In this document: positions 34,751-48,557 of the stretch, piece by piece
Layout: each line of letters begins with the position of its first letter
Numbering within the stretch: the first letter of the stretch is position 1
From: Anadara kagoshimensis
Taxonomy: Eukaryota > Mollusca > Bivalvia > Arcoida > Arcidae
DNA: 64,000 bases
Direction: 5' to 3'
NCBI GenBank assembly: GCA_021292105.1
Contig: CM037861.1
Coordinates: 55,659,245 to 55,723,244, forward strand
The notes under the pieces: generated by a model
The model's input: the letters and a program-made list of their open reading frames with translations, nothing else
Database searches by the model: none
Told to the model about the DNA's origin: nothing
Program-made: the position numbers and the translations under genes

Positions 34751-35569
34751 TTCTCTTTGGTACACACTATATAAAAGCCTCTTCATTATCTTTGCGTCAT
34801 ACTTTTATTATAGCTTATAACCCCAACCACTTGAGACATTTCTGGCATTGAAAATGTGTGATGCAATCCAATATGGATATATATCAAAACATTTTCATGT
34901 CAAGAACAACCCATGTTAATAGTATCTTTCATTAATTTAACAATGAAAGAAGCCTTTATCACACATCAATTCCTTCTGGTATTATAACAAGTACTTAACT
35001 TAAAATCGCTAATCTACACAATTACGTTCAAAATAAAAACAAAGAAACTAACTATAAATAAATATGCAAATAAGTTATTAATTTCGTTTCTTTACCTTGT
35101 ATTTTGTTACTGTAGAATTTATGTGCCCCCACAATATTTAATTTAACATTGCACTTAAATATATATAATTATGTATTAACGCTTTTGAGACTGAGTTACT
35201 TCAATTTGAGGGTCAATGTTTAAAAAAGCTATGTTGAATGTAATAGCTGAAACAATAAGTATAGCAAATAACATATACATGTATTGTCAAAATATTTGTA
35301 TACATGCTGCACCTTAATGGTCTTTAAAGATATATAACTTATTAGTATATTCTGTATCATATTTTCGTAGCCTTCTGGAACATCCGACTTTAAAACCAAA
35401 ACCTTATTTTTCTAAATCTTTAAGTAATTTTTTTATTTTTAACTTTTTTTATTACTTTTTTCATTACACGTACATGCAAAAACTTTTTGGTCAATGTTGT
35501 AAATTTGCATTTCTCTTTATTATTAATATAATAAATGATATTATTCTTAGAATTCGTTATTACACTGAA
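34751..35569. other. Gene-free stretch
   Basis: AT-rich sequence between satellite and exon B. No exon, RNA or element was recognised. Confidence 0.4.
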
Positions 35570-35712
35570 CGCTCTCACACAACACCCGGTCTCACTTTCC
35601 TGGTGGAAGTTCACGTGTTTTACCTAAATTGTCAGTTTCAACTTTCAACTTTTTACTTTGCTTTGGGATTGTGATTTGGACATGGGTTTGCAGGTTTGTT
35701 TTTGACATAGCA
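35570..35712 (+). repeat. Dispersed ~370 bp repeat, 3' part only
   Basis: Runs from gaacgctctcacacaacacc through tcactttcctggtggaagtt to atgggtttgcaggtttgtt. It ends 45 bp from the donor of exon B, within the intron. Confidence 0.8.
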
Positions 35713-35756
35713 AATTAATCTGAAATGTAAAGAATGTTCCGAAAATAATACACTAC

Positions 35757-36141
35757 CTTTCAAATCATCTGTTTTCAGTTCATTATCACCGTTTATATCC
35801 ATTTTATCAAAGGCTTCGGATATAACCCTTCTTCTATTTTCGGACATTGGAGGCCTTAGCCTATGTATGAACTCACAAAAATCTATTGTTTTATTTTCAT
35901 CTTTGTCAAACCATAAAAACAAGAGACTAATATCGTCTTCTGAAATGTTCATTCCGTATCTTTTTAGACCTAACTCCAGCTCTTCAAAACATAATCTCTG
36001 CGAAAAATCAACATCCATATGCCTGAACACCACAGACAACTCCTTAATTCCACCATATCCCCTATTTAAACATTGTTTCCGCATAAGAACGATCAGTTCA
36101 TTAGCCCTTTCCACCATCTCCTTTTTCCAATGACAATACAT
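35757..36141 (-). CDS. Calcyphosin-like 5' coding exon B, intact
   Basis: 128 codons plus one base, from ATG to donor GTAGTG. Three EF-hand loops are visible: D43-E54 (DVDFSQRLCFEE), D79-E90 (DKDENKTIDFCE, canonical) and D115-D126 (DINGDNELKTDD). Between them lie the family signatures NRGYGGIKELSVVFR and EFIHRLRPPMS. Calcyphosins are cytosolic calcium sensors, often in ciliated or secretory cells. The fourth loop lies in the exon at 16915-17156; joined, the protein is 208 residues. A TATA-like sequence (minus gatataaaatacc, 36213-36225) lies about 75 bp before the ATG, suggesting this exon has its own promoter. It is about 80% identical to exon A. Confidence 0.85.
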
Positions 36142-36212
36142 GTTTGTAAAGCACTCTAATTCCTTATTATAAACTGATTTTTAAATCAACTTTTGATGTT
36201 CAAGCCACACCT

Positions 36213-36225
36213 GGTATTTTATATC
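36213..36225 (-). promoter_or_regulatory. TATA-box candidate upstream of exon B
   Basis: The minus strand reads gatataaaatacc 72-84 bp before the ATG of exon B. In AT-rich DNA such matches arise by chance, so spacing is the only support. Confidence 0.3.
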
Positions 36226-36894
36226 TTGCACACTAGATAATTCAGCCCATTTAATTAATGACACAAATTGCTTCAAGGGTGCATTGATCCAACATTTCCG
36301 TCTGTTGGTATTGCACAACAGTTATTTAACCCTTTGACGAGTCACATAATACTACTTTATAAACATGTATCTTTTTGCATGTCTCATTACCATGGTATTT
36401 TGTAAATATTTTGGTGACACATATATCATGTTTACTTTCCGATTGACAATACAGAAAAATGGTAATTATTATCCTGATGCTATCTATTTTTTAACAACAA
36501 AAGTACATTAATGATTTATGATTAGTTTTCTCGCTTTGTTACAAAACGATATATAAAAATACTAACGATAGAATATATATGTGTATGAATGGTTCAGTGG
36601 TTCAGCTTCCATAATGGCCAATCAGCGATAGACGAACTGCAACCAATTATGTATGCATATAATGAATTGCATATCTGAGTAATATATTTTAACGCACCTG
36701 TTCATCAAGCCTGGAATATGATTGATGTAGTAAACGTTCACCGTGAAGTTATTTTAAGTAATTATAAATAAGGTTTCATGGGTAAGGCATAATTTTGAAA
36801 TTGTAATAACAGTGTTGTATATAGATTAACGAAATGTATATAAGTGTATCACTTTGAAGTATACATAGTTCGAGTTTCATGTTAAAGGTCTAAC

Positions 36895-37310
36895 GTAATC
36901 AAAAACAAACGTACTTATCCATGTCCAAATTACAATCCAAAAGTAAAGTAAAAACCAATAAACTTATAATTAAGGTTAAACATGTGAACAATGTTTAACG
37001 ACAACAAAACCGCTCGTGAACTATGTCTCGTGTTATGGAAGTAGCAAAATTCTTCCGTTTTATCAATTTGCAATGTAAATATATACAACAGGAATTATCC
37101 ATTTGTTCATAAGTTAATTGGCAAATAAAGTAAAACACGTGAACTTCCAACAAGGAAGTGAGGCCGGGTGCTCCGGAAGGGAAAGAACCTCATTTTTAGC
37201 TAGCTACAACCGGTACGTTTGTCATCAAAATTGAGAGTGAAAAGAACATGGGACTCTCGGATGTCAAATATATCCAGTAATTTTGGATATAGATATATCA
37301 TATTAACACA
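36895..37310 (-). repeat. Dispersed ~370 bp repeat, interrupted
   Basis: Minus-strand copy. The 3' end is at 36895-36985 (aatcaaaaacaaacgtactt) and the central part at 37135-37310 (aacttccaacaaggaagtga, gtgctccggaaggg). About 150 bp of unrelated sequence lies between. Confidence 0.7.
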
Positions 37311-37449
37311 TACTTACTTCGTTATAACCAAAACAGCTTAGAACATATATCGCCAAGCTAAACCTTTATTACGATGTCCCTGGCCATATTGAAATCAGTT
37401 GAAAAACATCACTTGAAAATTATTAAAATCATTATTTGAAGAATTTTAC

Positions 37450-37945
37450 CAACACCGATACTTATTCCAAGTTTCATTTAAGACGCTTTTAAATTTCGTG
37501 TTCTACAACATTTAAAAATATATAAAATATTTATGAAGTTTGCGAACTGTAACAAATTTCATTAAAGACGCTAACTTTTAAATTTCACGTTCCACAACAG
37601 TTAAAAAGATATACAATATAAATGAAGTTTGTGAACTGTAACCTCGCAATATATGATGGACATGCATAATTTAATACAACATAACTACTCTTATTCCCAG
37701 TTTCTTTTAAGACACTTAGTTCAAGATCCAAAGTATTTTTATTTATATATATGATTATAATTTTTATGATGTGTTTTAGATTGACAACTGTAATATATAA
37801 TAGAGTTTCTGAACTCTATAATCTATTACCAAAAAGCTGCTCATATTCACAATTTCATTTAAGACGCTAACTTTTAAGTTCCACAACAATATCAAACATA
37901 TATAACATTTTATTATGCATTTTGCGAATGATAAACGTAACTTCG
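37450..37945. repeat. Degenerate ~100-130 bp tandem repeat, about four copies
   Basis: atttcatttaagacgctaac, cacgttccacaaca, and tgaagtttgcgaactgtaac recur in order at about 37465, 37555, 37700 and 37850, with considerable divergence. Confidence 0.6.
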
Positions 37946-38599
37946 CACTAAATAAAGGAATTCCAGAAATGCATTATTTACTACCATACAACTACTTCTA
38001 GAACAACTCATATCCGCTGTATCCAGGTGGTGTGTTTTCAATTTCAGTTTCCTTGTTTTCTAAGTGAAAACAGATTAAACACTTTTAGTTGTAAGAAGTA
38101 ATGGCTTCTTACTGTGTATTTAAAAGCAATTACAGACAATTATTTTCCTGTTTGATTGATGAGAAGTAGTAACATTATTATATAATGTGTGTTTACGTTG
38201 TTGTTTCGGCTCTTTATTGCCAAAGTTAATTATTCTGATATATCTTTTTTTACACATCAGCAGATAAAGATTTCGTGTGTTACAATTGTAAAGTACAAAT
38301 AACTTTACTCTATTGGAATGTTCGTTTTTGATAATGACGAAATGAAATGAAGTAGGAAGAGGAACACATACGATAATCGACTAATTGTAGTTGAACAACT
38401 GTATATCCGAAGAAAAATTAACAAGTACATCTGCAAATCGCTTTAGGAAAAGTAATGAGTTTATATGTTATATTCTCCTACAGTAACAGAATTAAACATC
38501 CATGTTAAAATATGCGTATCCAATATATAATTCAACTAATGAAGATATGACTTACTTTGATGATCCTGTTTTAAATTCGGGTTTTGTTTTATTTATAAT

Positions 38600-39064
38600 A
38601 GTTGTTATGTACATTTATCTAACATTAGACTAGTTTTTCTGTCTGTATTTGATGAAATACAAGTTTTATCGAACACGCGTGATACAGACTGTGGTGATAC
38701 AACATTGGCGGTAAAGTACACGTGCACGTCTCATTGTGACGTCATTGGAGAATCTCCGATTTGCCAAATGTAAACAATGACGTCATTACTACAAAACATG
38801 CCATAACATAGTTCAGTGGTTTTCTGTGGTAAAATGTATTTTTTCACATAAAGTATTGGGTTTTTTATTATTTTAATGACCTAATAGGAAATGTTAGATA
38901 AAAATATCATATACACAGTGTGTATGTACAACCCTTCGTATCAGGTCTCGTCCTTTTTCGTAGCTGTATCACTACTCGTCGCGCAAGCGCGACTCGTAGT
39001 AATACGACTACGAAAAAAGGACTCGACCTGATACTGAAGGTTGTACATACACACTGTGTATATA
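38600..39064. mobile_element. Uninterrupted copy of the repeat split by the LINE, ending in a hairpin
   Basis: 38600-38900 matches, in reverse, the two sequences that flank the LINE (22786-22950 then 19850-20035), for example ttagttcagtggttttctgt and aacattggcggtaaagtac. It contains two tgacgtca CRE-like sites (about 38744 and 38778). 38909-38984 and 38987-39063 are inverted arms of about 76 bp (cagtgtgtatgtacaaccc against ggttgtacatacacactg), with few mismatches and centred on gcgcaagcgc. The right arm also resembles 19870-19925. Confidence 0.7.
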
Positions 39065-41060
39065 ATATATATGTATTTTTAATGTGGCTTTACACAGTGA
39101 CCCTTTCCCTCATTATATCTTATAAATATGTCAATAGTAAATATATTTTGGGAATGCATCATTTTAATAAAAATGCATTAATTTAAAATAATATAAGACA
39201 ACACTAATGTTTCTTCATTAAGAAATTAATCTCCATCTTATTCGTATATTTGTTAAGGGACTGTGTCCCCTCGTGCGTACAAGGCAAATACGTGTGATTC
39301 ATCCTATACGACTTATACTCAAAAGTTTAAAACAGTTTAAAACAGGCTAACGTCTTCTCCAGTAAGCTCTGAAAGTATCGATGATATGGTGTTCAGCAGG
39401 TCCGATGAAATATATCTTTTATAGGATGGTGTATTCACCAATAAAGCACGTAACTAAAATTTCATCCCGCTAATCAAGCCTTTAGCGTATGAGAACAACG
39501 CTAAAGCCACTGTGCCGCAAGTGAGCTTAAATATGACAATTCAGGAATGTAATTAATTATATTTATAGAGTGATAATTCATTTAAATTCACGGGACACAA
39601 ATGACATGTTATACATCGTATATCCATCTATTACACCTGTTATATATCAATATCTAATGATGTAAAACAGATAACACCACAGGATACAAAACAGAGACAG
39701 TTTCTGGTAGAATGGAATTAGGTAATAAACAGTTTCTTTACATGTTTCACATTCATTAAATTGCATCATTAATTACCAACATTGTTTACACACTATATCG
39801 ACTAGCACATATACGTATATTACTGTAAAACTCATGTTGAAAAAATATCGGTGCTTTGATGGATGCAAATACATATACATGTAGTAATAAAAAGTATGTT
39901 GAGACTTGAATACATGACAGACAAAATATTCACATGAGTAAATGATCTGAAGATGCACTTTGTATTTTTAAAATATGATTTATGTTATGCAGATACCTCT
40001 TAGGCTCCAAAAAGTTGGTGTTTCTTATGTTCTAGTTGTTCAGTCAAGTTTCATTGACATTAAAACGCTTTTGGAATAAGTGGGATGGATACTTTTATAT
40101 GTATATATATATTTGAAAGAAAATCGCAAAAATTTCATTTTTTATAACTTCTGTCAAAGAAAGCAAGGTTCTCTTTGCCACAATTTAATATTACTATACA
40201 AGCTGTATGATACCCAAATATTCATAAACAATTTAGATGGAAGATTCTCAATCACTTGAAGCAAAACAGCTAATACATTCACCATCTTCCGGATAAACTA
40301 CCATCTGTCAAAGTACGAAAACTTAATCATAGGCCAAACTCCTAAACCAGAAGCATTGTTTGCTTGCTTTGGTGTAAATAATCGAAGTGTAATTTATTAA
40401 AGCAAATGACTCATCACGGTAAATTACTTAGGTAAGCATTTACATTAGCCTTTACTTATGCTATTGTTTGAAATTAAATTTTTTGTACAGTGTTATTAAT
40501 ACCAATGTAAGATATGTATCCGTTGGAAATTATTCACTAAGCACTGTATGAATAACTATCAATATATGAATATATGATACCAACTTTATTGGTAATAAAT
40601 GGTTCTATTTCCCATTACTTGGTTTGTTACATCATTTTATTCTGAAATAACTGTAATTACATAACCTGTATTGTGTAACCGATTTGTTCAGTTGACGAAC
40701 AATGGATTATGTAGATTTAAAAGGTTGCCTGTACCTTCCTGAAGGATTTTAAGACACTGTGTTGTTTCGTCTAAAGCTATAACAGTTGGATTTGTATAAT
40801 TTGTATATTAGATCTCTCTCTTGAAATTATTTATTTTCTGATAATAGGTACAAAATAAAATAAAATACTTTCCCCGGACAGCTGAGACAAGAACACACGA
40901 CCCGTCGAATGTGGTAAGAATCGCCCACCACCTAACCCGATTAGTTATATAATATTTTCGAATGACGTATTCCTTTAATACAAATTATAAAAAACACAGA
41001 TTCAGGCATTTGTTTTGTGTCAGTTCTGTTCTCTAGGTGAAAAGCAGCGAATGATGTTTG
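39065..41060. other. Gene-free stretch
   Basis: Nothing firm. A 39360-39440 frame (SSPVSSESIDDMVFSRSDE) is briefly open after an acceptor-like aaaacag but is closed by stops on both sides. Confidence 0.35.
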
Positions 41061-42490
41061 CCTATCATGATATAAAATAATTTAATGTATCAGAAAAGCC
41101 ATGTAACTAATCCATTGAATCGATGCAATCATACAATGTACATATATTTTAAAATCAAACACGTAAAAGTATCATTTCAGCTTCACTTCACATTTAAAAA
41201 GAAAATAAAAATCAATATTAATGAATGCATACCTGAAAGAATGTGATGATACAATGCACAAAAGGAACAGTTTCAAAACTGTACATCGACAGATTATGAT
41301 CTTTGATTAAATGTGTTGAAAATAAATAGTATGTATCATTGAGATGGTGGCGAACGTATGACAAATCAATGAATTTGCTGACATTCTGGTGTAAATAAAT
41401 CGTTTTTTTTTATCTCTTACTTATTGAAATGATTTGAATGATAAACATCTGTTGCTAATTGTATAGACGCATTTTTTCAACGAAGACATTCCTAACTTTA
41501 TGACTTTATTGATTATCTAATTCGTGCATGTAGATCTATGATGATAAAAAATATCAATGCAGCAGCTCAGTTGATAGAGTGCTCGCTTTCAGCTAAACGC
41601 ACACAGACAAAATTTCTGCCCCTTCGACTATATAGCGACGCCTCGAAATAAGTGAAATACTCTTGACTGTGACGTTAAACACCAATACACAACCCTCTAT
41701 GAGTATAAAGCTGTATAAAATCATTGCTTAGTCACAAAACTTTTTCATAAATGGCACAAAATTTGGCACTACTTTATTGAAGCTTACAATTTCAAGTCAT
41801 CTATTGAAACAAATTTTTGACAATTAATAAGCGTTTTTAAATTAAAGATCTAATTGAAACTAACTTAAGGGGAGTTACGACGTCATTAAAATGTTTATTT
41901 CGAATAATCTATGTGAAGGATGAATGATAAATACTTTTTCATTTTTTTTTTATTTCTAGTTATTTTTTCTAGTTGTTATACCCTTGTTATTATATAACGA
42001 TTGATGGCCAAAATTCAACACCGTCAACTCGGCCTATAAATATAACGAATAATGATATCATTCTTATCCTCTCATTGCATGCAATTTATTTGAAAATCAT
42101 TGCTTATCGGGTTTGAATATCAAATCAGCATAACTTTGCATTAAAATGAAAAAATCTGAACAAAAATCAATGTCTATATGTACAGAAGAATTGTGGTGAT
42201 ACTACAAACAAATGAAACAACAACTAATCCAGAGCTTTGCCTAAATGTGTCGAAAATAAATATTTACCAGTGAATTTTTTCAAATGTCTTGATTAAAGAT
42301 GACAAATCAAAGCGTTTGCTTACATACTGTAGTGAATAAATCTCATCCTTTAATTATCCACCACCTTTTTAATTGAAATTGAAAGATAGTAAACATCTGT
42401 TTCCAATTGTATGCACACATTTCTTTAACGAAAGAATTTCTAAGTTAAATAACTTATTGATTGTATACTTCTTGCATGTATGATGGTAAG
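41060..42490. repeat. Old tandem duplication, about 450 bp blocks ~1 kb apart
   Basis: 41270-41560 and 42190-42490 share ordered motifs: aaatgtgt(t/c)gaaaataaat, atgacaaatcaa, gtgaataaatc, aaacatctgtt, ccaattgtat and ttattgatt. Similarity is about 70-75% by eye. In the first block a SINE follows at 41562. Confidence 0.6.
41562..41695 (+). repeat. SINE copy with the middle deleted
   Basis: A head with the A box (gcagctcagttgatagagtg) is fused to the tail (cctcgaaataagtgaaatac, gttaaacaccaatacacaac). The B box and the central domain are missing. Confidence 0.75.
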
Positions 42491-44819
42491 AGTATAATCT
42501 CAGTCAAAAACTTAAGAAACATCAACTTAATGGAAGTTTTAATTTTTTTCAAGAAATATAAGTATTTAAACGATGAATTGACATTATATTGAAACAAAGG
42601 CCTCAAATTGTTAGACGGTACATATGTGTAATTTTTTTTTGTATTTGTTTAAAATATATTAAAAAGCCCATTCACAATTGCCATTTGTATTTGAGGGGCA
42701 ATCCAATGAATAATTCATAAGGATCTCAAGTATGCAATCACAACTTATAATTGCCATACACAATTTTCTTATGCAGAATATGTTTGCAATTAGATTTGTT
42801 ACGAAGGCAGTATAACGTTGATGGATTTTCAAGATTACAGCGCAATTTACATAAAATAAATCATGGATTCACAATAAATAGCTTTTGGTTGTGATGATAT
42901 AACTTCTGTCAGGATATTGCAAGCCTTGGATTATGAAGACCTCAACACATTTTATTACCGTCATCACAAGCTTGTTCCCACCACTACGAGAAATAAGTTG
43001 CACAAATAAAATGTTGTTACAGACATGTTTCAACTCAAGGCTTATCACATCCCTCAAATCATTTTTTGTTTGTTACCAGAAAATTCTTGAAAATTGTCTC
43101 TGTATCAAAATTACCATGGATATTATATTTGATGTCCAATAGTTACATGTTCTTTTCATTCTTAGTTTTCATTACAAACATAACGGGTGAAGCTAGCTAA
43201 ACAGGAGGGTATACCCCCTGGAGTTTGTTGTTTTTACGATGACTTTAGATTAATTAAAGCATGTACGTATACTTATATCACAACATACATTCAAATAATT
43301 CAAAATAAGAAAGCAAGTTTGTTTACCTTGGTAGTTAATCGAATGCATGTAAAACACTGACGTTTTATAAAAGTGTATAAGCATTGTAGAGCTCTCTCCT
43401 CTTTCTCTCTTACACACAATGACACACATTTTGAAAGTGTTTTATCAGATAAAATTACCCTGTACGACCTTGTACAAGTTTGTACGACACAACGTACTGA
43501 ACCTTTACTTTGAAAGGATTTTGACAGATAATGATAAACAATATTAAAACTACTATATGTGGTGTAATTTGAAATAATGTTAAGTTCATTCAGCTTAATT
43601 TACAACAAATGCCCCTCAGCAAAAGTATATAACAGTAATATAGGGTTATTGAACTGATATTGTGAAATATTGTTCCTCGTTGACCCGACATGTATTTTAC
43701 CATTTTGTCGCACAATACATAAATATCACACTAGTTCTTGTAAATGGATATAAGAACTAGTGCAATATGATAAGAGCACAGCGATGACGTCGACAGCAAT
43801 CATATGACGTCATCAATAACAGCGTAATGTGACAGCGGCAGTATGAATAATTGATTCGGTAAACCTCGGACTGAAACAAAGTTTGCGTGCAAATATCGAT
43901 ATTCATTGCACGCTAACACCTTGGGATTTATCGTTTAATTTCTATGCAAAGCATATATTACAATATAATAAAGCTAGATATAGTAGAGCTTATTTTTCAC
44001 TGTGGGACATTTGTACAACCAAGTAAGCTGCTAAGCAAGTAATTGTTGACGCAATGATATTTCAGGCCTAAGCCTATCAGGGCCCTAAAATGGTCGTCAG
44101 CACTGTATTGTTAATAAGTATGATGTCTCTGTATTCAAAATTAATATATATTTATATTTATAGCCCCATGTTCCTTTCATTGTCAATTTTGATCACATGC
44201 ATGGTGGTTGTAGCTAGCTAAGCAGAAGGTACTTGTCTGTCAAGAGAATTCGGTCCTTCTTCCCTGAAGGAAGTCCGTGTTTTCAAGGTTTTTACTTTTC
44301 GCTAAGGGTATTGTGATTTGGACATGCATTGTTGTGTTTGTTTTGGATTTAAAGACACTTGAAATAGGTCTTTACAACACACAGCCACTTATATATCACT
44401 GTGTATCTAAAACATACGCAATGTATTGACCACATAAAGACCTCTGAATGGATGAGCTGAATCTTTTTAAGACTTAAATAAATTAGACAAATACATATAT
44501 ATCAAGCCTTTTTCATATTTTAAGCGCAAAAGTTATCGATGAAAAACTAATAGGCTTCTCTCAAAGGAGTCTGTTTAAGATGGTATAACATGTATATTAC
44601 TTTTACGTAAGAATACCCATGTAGCATTCATTATAAATGTTTTATTCATTGTAGTATAATATAACTGTCACGAACAGATTTTTCATATCATTAATTGAAA
44701 CCTATTGCCAAACTTTCCTGTACGGTCTTCACAGAATTATTCATCCCTTTTCAGCTAATATGGTGTACCACTTTATATTAATGTAGAGCAAATGTCTTAT
44801 TTGATGGCTAATTCTACAA
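42491..44819. other. Gene-free stretch with two dispersed repeat copies
   Basis: Copies of the ~370 bp repeat lie at 42905-43215 (5' and middle part, ending in gctagctaaacaggagggt) and 43985-44350 (nearly full). A short hairpin, cactagttctt with aagaactagtg, is at about 43732-43765, followed by several tgacgtca-like sites (43785-43815). No exon was recognised. Confidence 0.55.
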
Positions 44820-45949
44820 TGTTAATTTAAGAATGGTAATCCAATCAATATGTAATCAAGCAAGGAAATTGCACAATAATATTATGGAAGTACAGAGCCA
44901 TAAAGTAGATAATAATGCTTCTACCTGTTACATTATTTATGTACAAGTCCATTGCTTATTAAGAAGTCTCAATTTTAAGGACCTTTTGATCTTATAACGT
45001 ACAGAGCCAATTGTGTTTAGTTTGTTTATCAATATTTCTTTCGACTTAATTTTCGAGAAATGGATGGATGTTCATAACGCACAGATGTAATGGATAAACG
45101 CATTCATGCTAAAATCGTCCAACAATCTTTCTAAATACCATACATTATAAATTAGTGTACATATCAGACAAGGGCATATAAATATAATGTCTATTACAAT
45201 TCTTTTAAACGCCTTATAGTGTAATGTTTGCGTTTGATTTTTGTAAAAACATTTGTTGTAATGGTTTGGCAACCGATTCTAACTATCAACAAACCAATGA
45301 ATTTAATAAAAAATCAATGTAAATTTGTATAAATAACTACATGAGTACGATCAAGTCAGAAATTAAACAAAAAGAAAAGAACAGAAACACTGAAAATATT
45401 GCTTTATAGTTAGTTTTCAAAGCAGTTGCTTTACAAACTGTTACAAATGAATTGCGTTGTTTATGTTTGTATGCTTCGAATGAAACAGTAACATCTGTTA
45501 TTAATTAAAAACAAATGTCATATATGTTTTCAGGACAATGTTTTCGTTATTATTGATCTAAGACTATGATGTATGTTGTAATTTCTTTGTCGCAAATGAT
45601 AAATGTGATGCATGCTTCTTTAATTAAAAAGTAATCTGTAACTTTGAAAATATGTCTTATCGATTGACTTGAATTTTATCTGACTTGTTTTCTAAATGAT
45701 AGCATTTTTACATTTAAATTATATTTCACAGCTTGTTGTTTTAAGAAAGATTTGCCGCAACTATATAGGGCCATAATTCATGTATAATGAAGAATTATGT
45801 GTTAATCTGTTATTGATGTTTTATTTTATTTGTTTAAAGATACGACTGATGCTTCATATTTCTGTTTATTTATCAATCATGACACCAACGAAAAGCTAGA
45901 TTTGAAGTTGTATGAGAAATTTCTATTCAGCAATGTACCTGCTTTTCTG

Positions 45950-46370
45950 CTTATGGTGTATTTGTTTCAAAATTGATACGCTATGGTAGAGCTTGTTTCC
46001 ACTACCGGGAACATTGTACAAAGAAGCAAGCTGCTTACAAATTAATTACAAGTCTGGGCTAAACATTTATCGTCATCACAATATTGTTGATAAGTACGAT
46101 GCCTCTGTATCCAAATTATCTTGGATAAATTTGACGTCTCATAGTTTCACGTTCCTTTCATTCCTAATTTTTATTATACACATGCCGGGTGTAGCTAGCT
46201 AAACAGAAGGAACATACCCCTCCAGAGCACCCGGGCTTACATCTCTTGTGCAACCTCACATGTTTAATCTAATTTTCTAGCTTTAAAATAATTATACTAA
46301 GCCTTAAGACTGTTTGGACATTGATTGGTTTGTTTGGACATTAATTAATTTGTTTTGGATTTATACAAAG
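45950..46370 (+). repeat. Dispersed repeat, long (~420 bp) copy
   Basis: Shows the 5' extension shared with 56300: cttatggtgtatttgtttc, then tatggtagagcttgtttc and acattgtacaaagaagcaag. Ends at ttaatttgttttggattt. This defines the fuller length of the family. Confidence 0.8.
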
Positions 46371-47469
46371 ATAACTAACCAATCACTTAACATTTCAAAC
46401 CTGTGAAGTTATGATATTTTAATAAATTATAAATGTCTTCACAAGAACGATATCTTCTCTATATCTTTACATAAATTAAAATTATATTGAAGGAGACATA
46501 TTTCATGTTTATAGCTATTTCTGTCGGAAACATTGACAGAAAGAAGATTGGGGATTCTTAAAACAGGAAATGTGGATTAAATGAGTTCTGATATTTACTG
46601 CGGCAAACTTCCTTCCTGTTTTTTGTTGTAAACGCAATCTATCATTTTTCAATCATATATTATTTCATCACTGATTTCAGGCATGGATTAATTGATGGTA
46701 GAAAGAGATTTCCCCAGAAGTCTGTGATACATGTAATCGTATGATTTATTTACGGAACCATTGTTGATATATAACTGCTAAGTTCTCTCTTAAGCCTGAA
46801 CATATACCTGTACAATGAATTATGTCATGAATGGTTTTTTATATTATTAATAAGTACAGAGACAGGTTGTACATTGCATGAAACAATAAATGTATATAGA
46901 TTGTAGGTAAATGATATCATTGTATATGAGCAGTTTCGTTTGTCATACAAGCATCTTAATGTTAACGACAATGTGCAGAATTGATGTGTTTTGTTTACAG
47001 AGAAGGATTTGGCCATTTGCAAAAACATTATAATTAAATACTAAATTTTCTTTTGTAAACCATTTTACTATTTAAAAATGATAATCTAATCAATATGTAA
47101 TTTAAGCAAGGGAATTATACAATGCCATTTTGGAAGTGCTGAGCCATAAAGTAGATATTAAGGTTTCTACCTGTTACAATATTTATGTTAGAGTCCATCG
47201 CCTATTGGGTCTCACTCTTATGAGTCCTCTGATCTTACATCGATTGGATCATATTGAGTTTAGGTTGTTTATCAATATTTATTCGATATTACTTTCTAGA
47301 AACGGGGATGTACATACCGTGCCAATGATGCAGGTGTTGGAATTGTTCAACAGTTGGTCACTGTGAGAGATCTTACAAAATTTAGAAATAGAAATATAAT
47401 TTCTTTTAATTCATCAGAAATTGCATCAAAACTTTAAACCAAAGGAAAAACTTTAAAAATTAGCAAACC

Positions 47470-47720
47470 AAGTAAAATAGTTGACTTTCACCAAGGAAGT
47501 GAGGTAAGGTGCTACAGAAGTGTAAGAACCTCTTGACTAGTCAGCTGAGAAAGAATGAGACATAGCATTACGGGACGTCAAATATATCCAGAATAATTTT
47601 GGATACAGGGGTATATACTTATCAGCATTATATTGGTGACGGCAATAACATGGTTTTTTTTATAACTCTAGGCTTGCAATATCGCCCATGACATCAATTT
47701 ATTTGTTATTAGTTTGTTGC
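47470..47720 (-). repeat. Dispersed ~370 bp repeat, inverted copy
   Basis: gttgactttcaccaaggaag, aggtgctacagaag, caaatatatccagaataatt and ggcttgcaatatc landmarks are read in reverse order. Moderately diverged. Confidence 0.7.
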
Positions 47721-48557
47721 GTAGTATAAAGACCTCGTAGAAACAAGCTTTATAATAACATATAACTTATGAAATAGATATACCATAGGCAGTGGAAGCA
47801 AGTAGATTAAGATTACATAAATTGAAGTCATTATGTTTGTCATAGAGCTACCAATAAATGTAATATTCCAAATAAGTATAAATGTGTGTGTGTGTGTGTG
47901 TGTGGTGTGTGTGTGTGTTTGTGTGTGTGTGGTAATTAAATACAATTTGTATTTCTGCATGTAACAACATCTACAGCAATCAGTTTAATAGTTTGGCGAG
48001 AAAATAACTGATTTTTAAATATGATGAAAGCTGTAGATCTTTCAAAAAACGATGTATATAAATTACCATATGGGTATGATCAAAAAAGAAATTAAATAAT
48101 AACAGAAAATGTTGTTTCAGAATTACTTTCAAAGCAGTTGGCTACAAACAGTTACAAATTAGTTGCGTTGTTTATGTTTCATGTTTGTGTGTTATGAATT
48201 AAACGGTAACATCTGTTGTTAGTTAAATACCAATGTCATAATTATTTTTGATTCAGGATTTTTTTTATTTTTATGATTTAAGATTATTGATCAAAAACAA
48301 AAACACTCATACATGTAAGTCTATGATATATGTAGCAATTGCCTTGTCACAAACACTAAATATGATACATGTTTCTTCAATTAAAAAGTCATCTATAATA
48401 TGTATTTGAAAACATGCCCTATCAATTGTATAGGATTATTTGTTGACAATATACGTGTGTTTTTAATGATAACATTTTTATGTTTAAGGCATATTGACTT
48501 ATACATGTACATAGTTTGTAGTTTAAAAATTACATATTATACCAGTTTTAATTTTAC

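Noticed and set aside
35867-36133. 88-codon plus-strand ORF
   Set aside because: Antisense shadow of calcyphosin-like exon B.
39360-39470. Possible short exon (SSPVSSESIDDMVFSRSDE)
   Set aside because: Stops close on both sides, a weak acceptor, no donor, and no second exon to join.
47709-47960. Thr/His-rich minus-strand ORF
   Set aside because: Translation of a (GT)n microsatellite.
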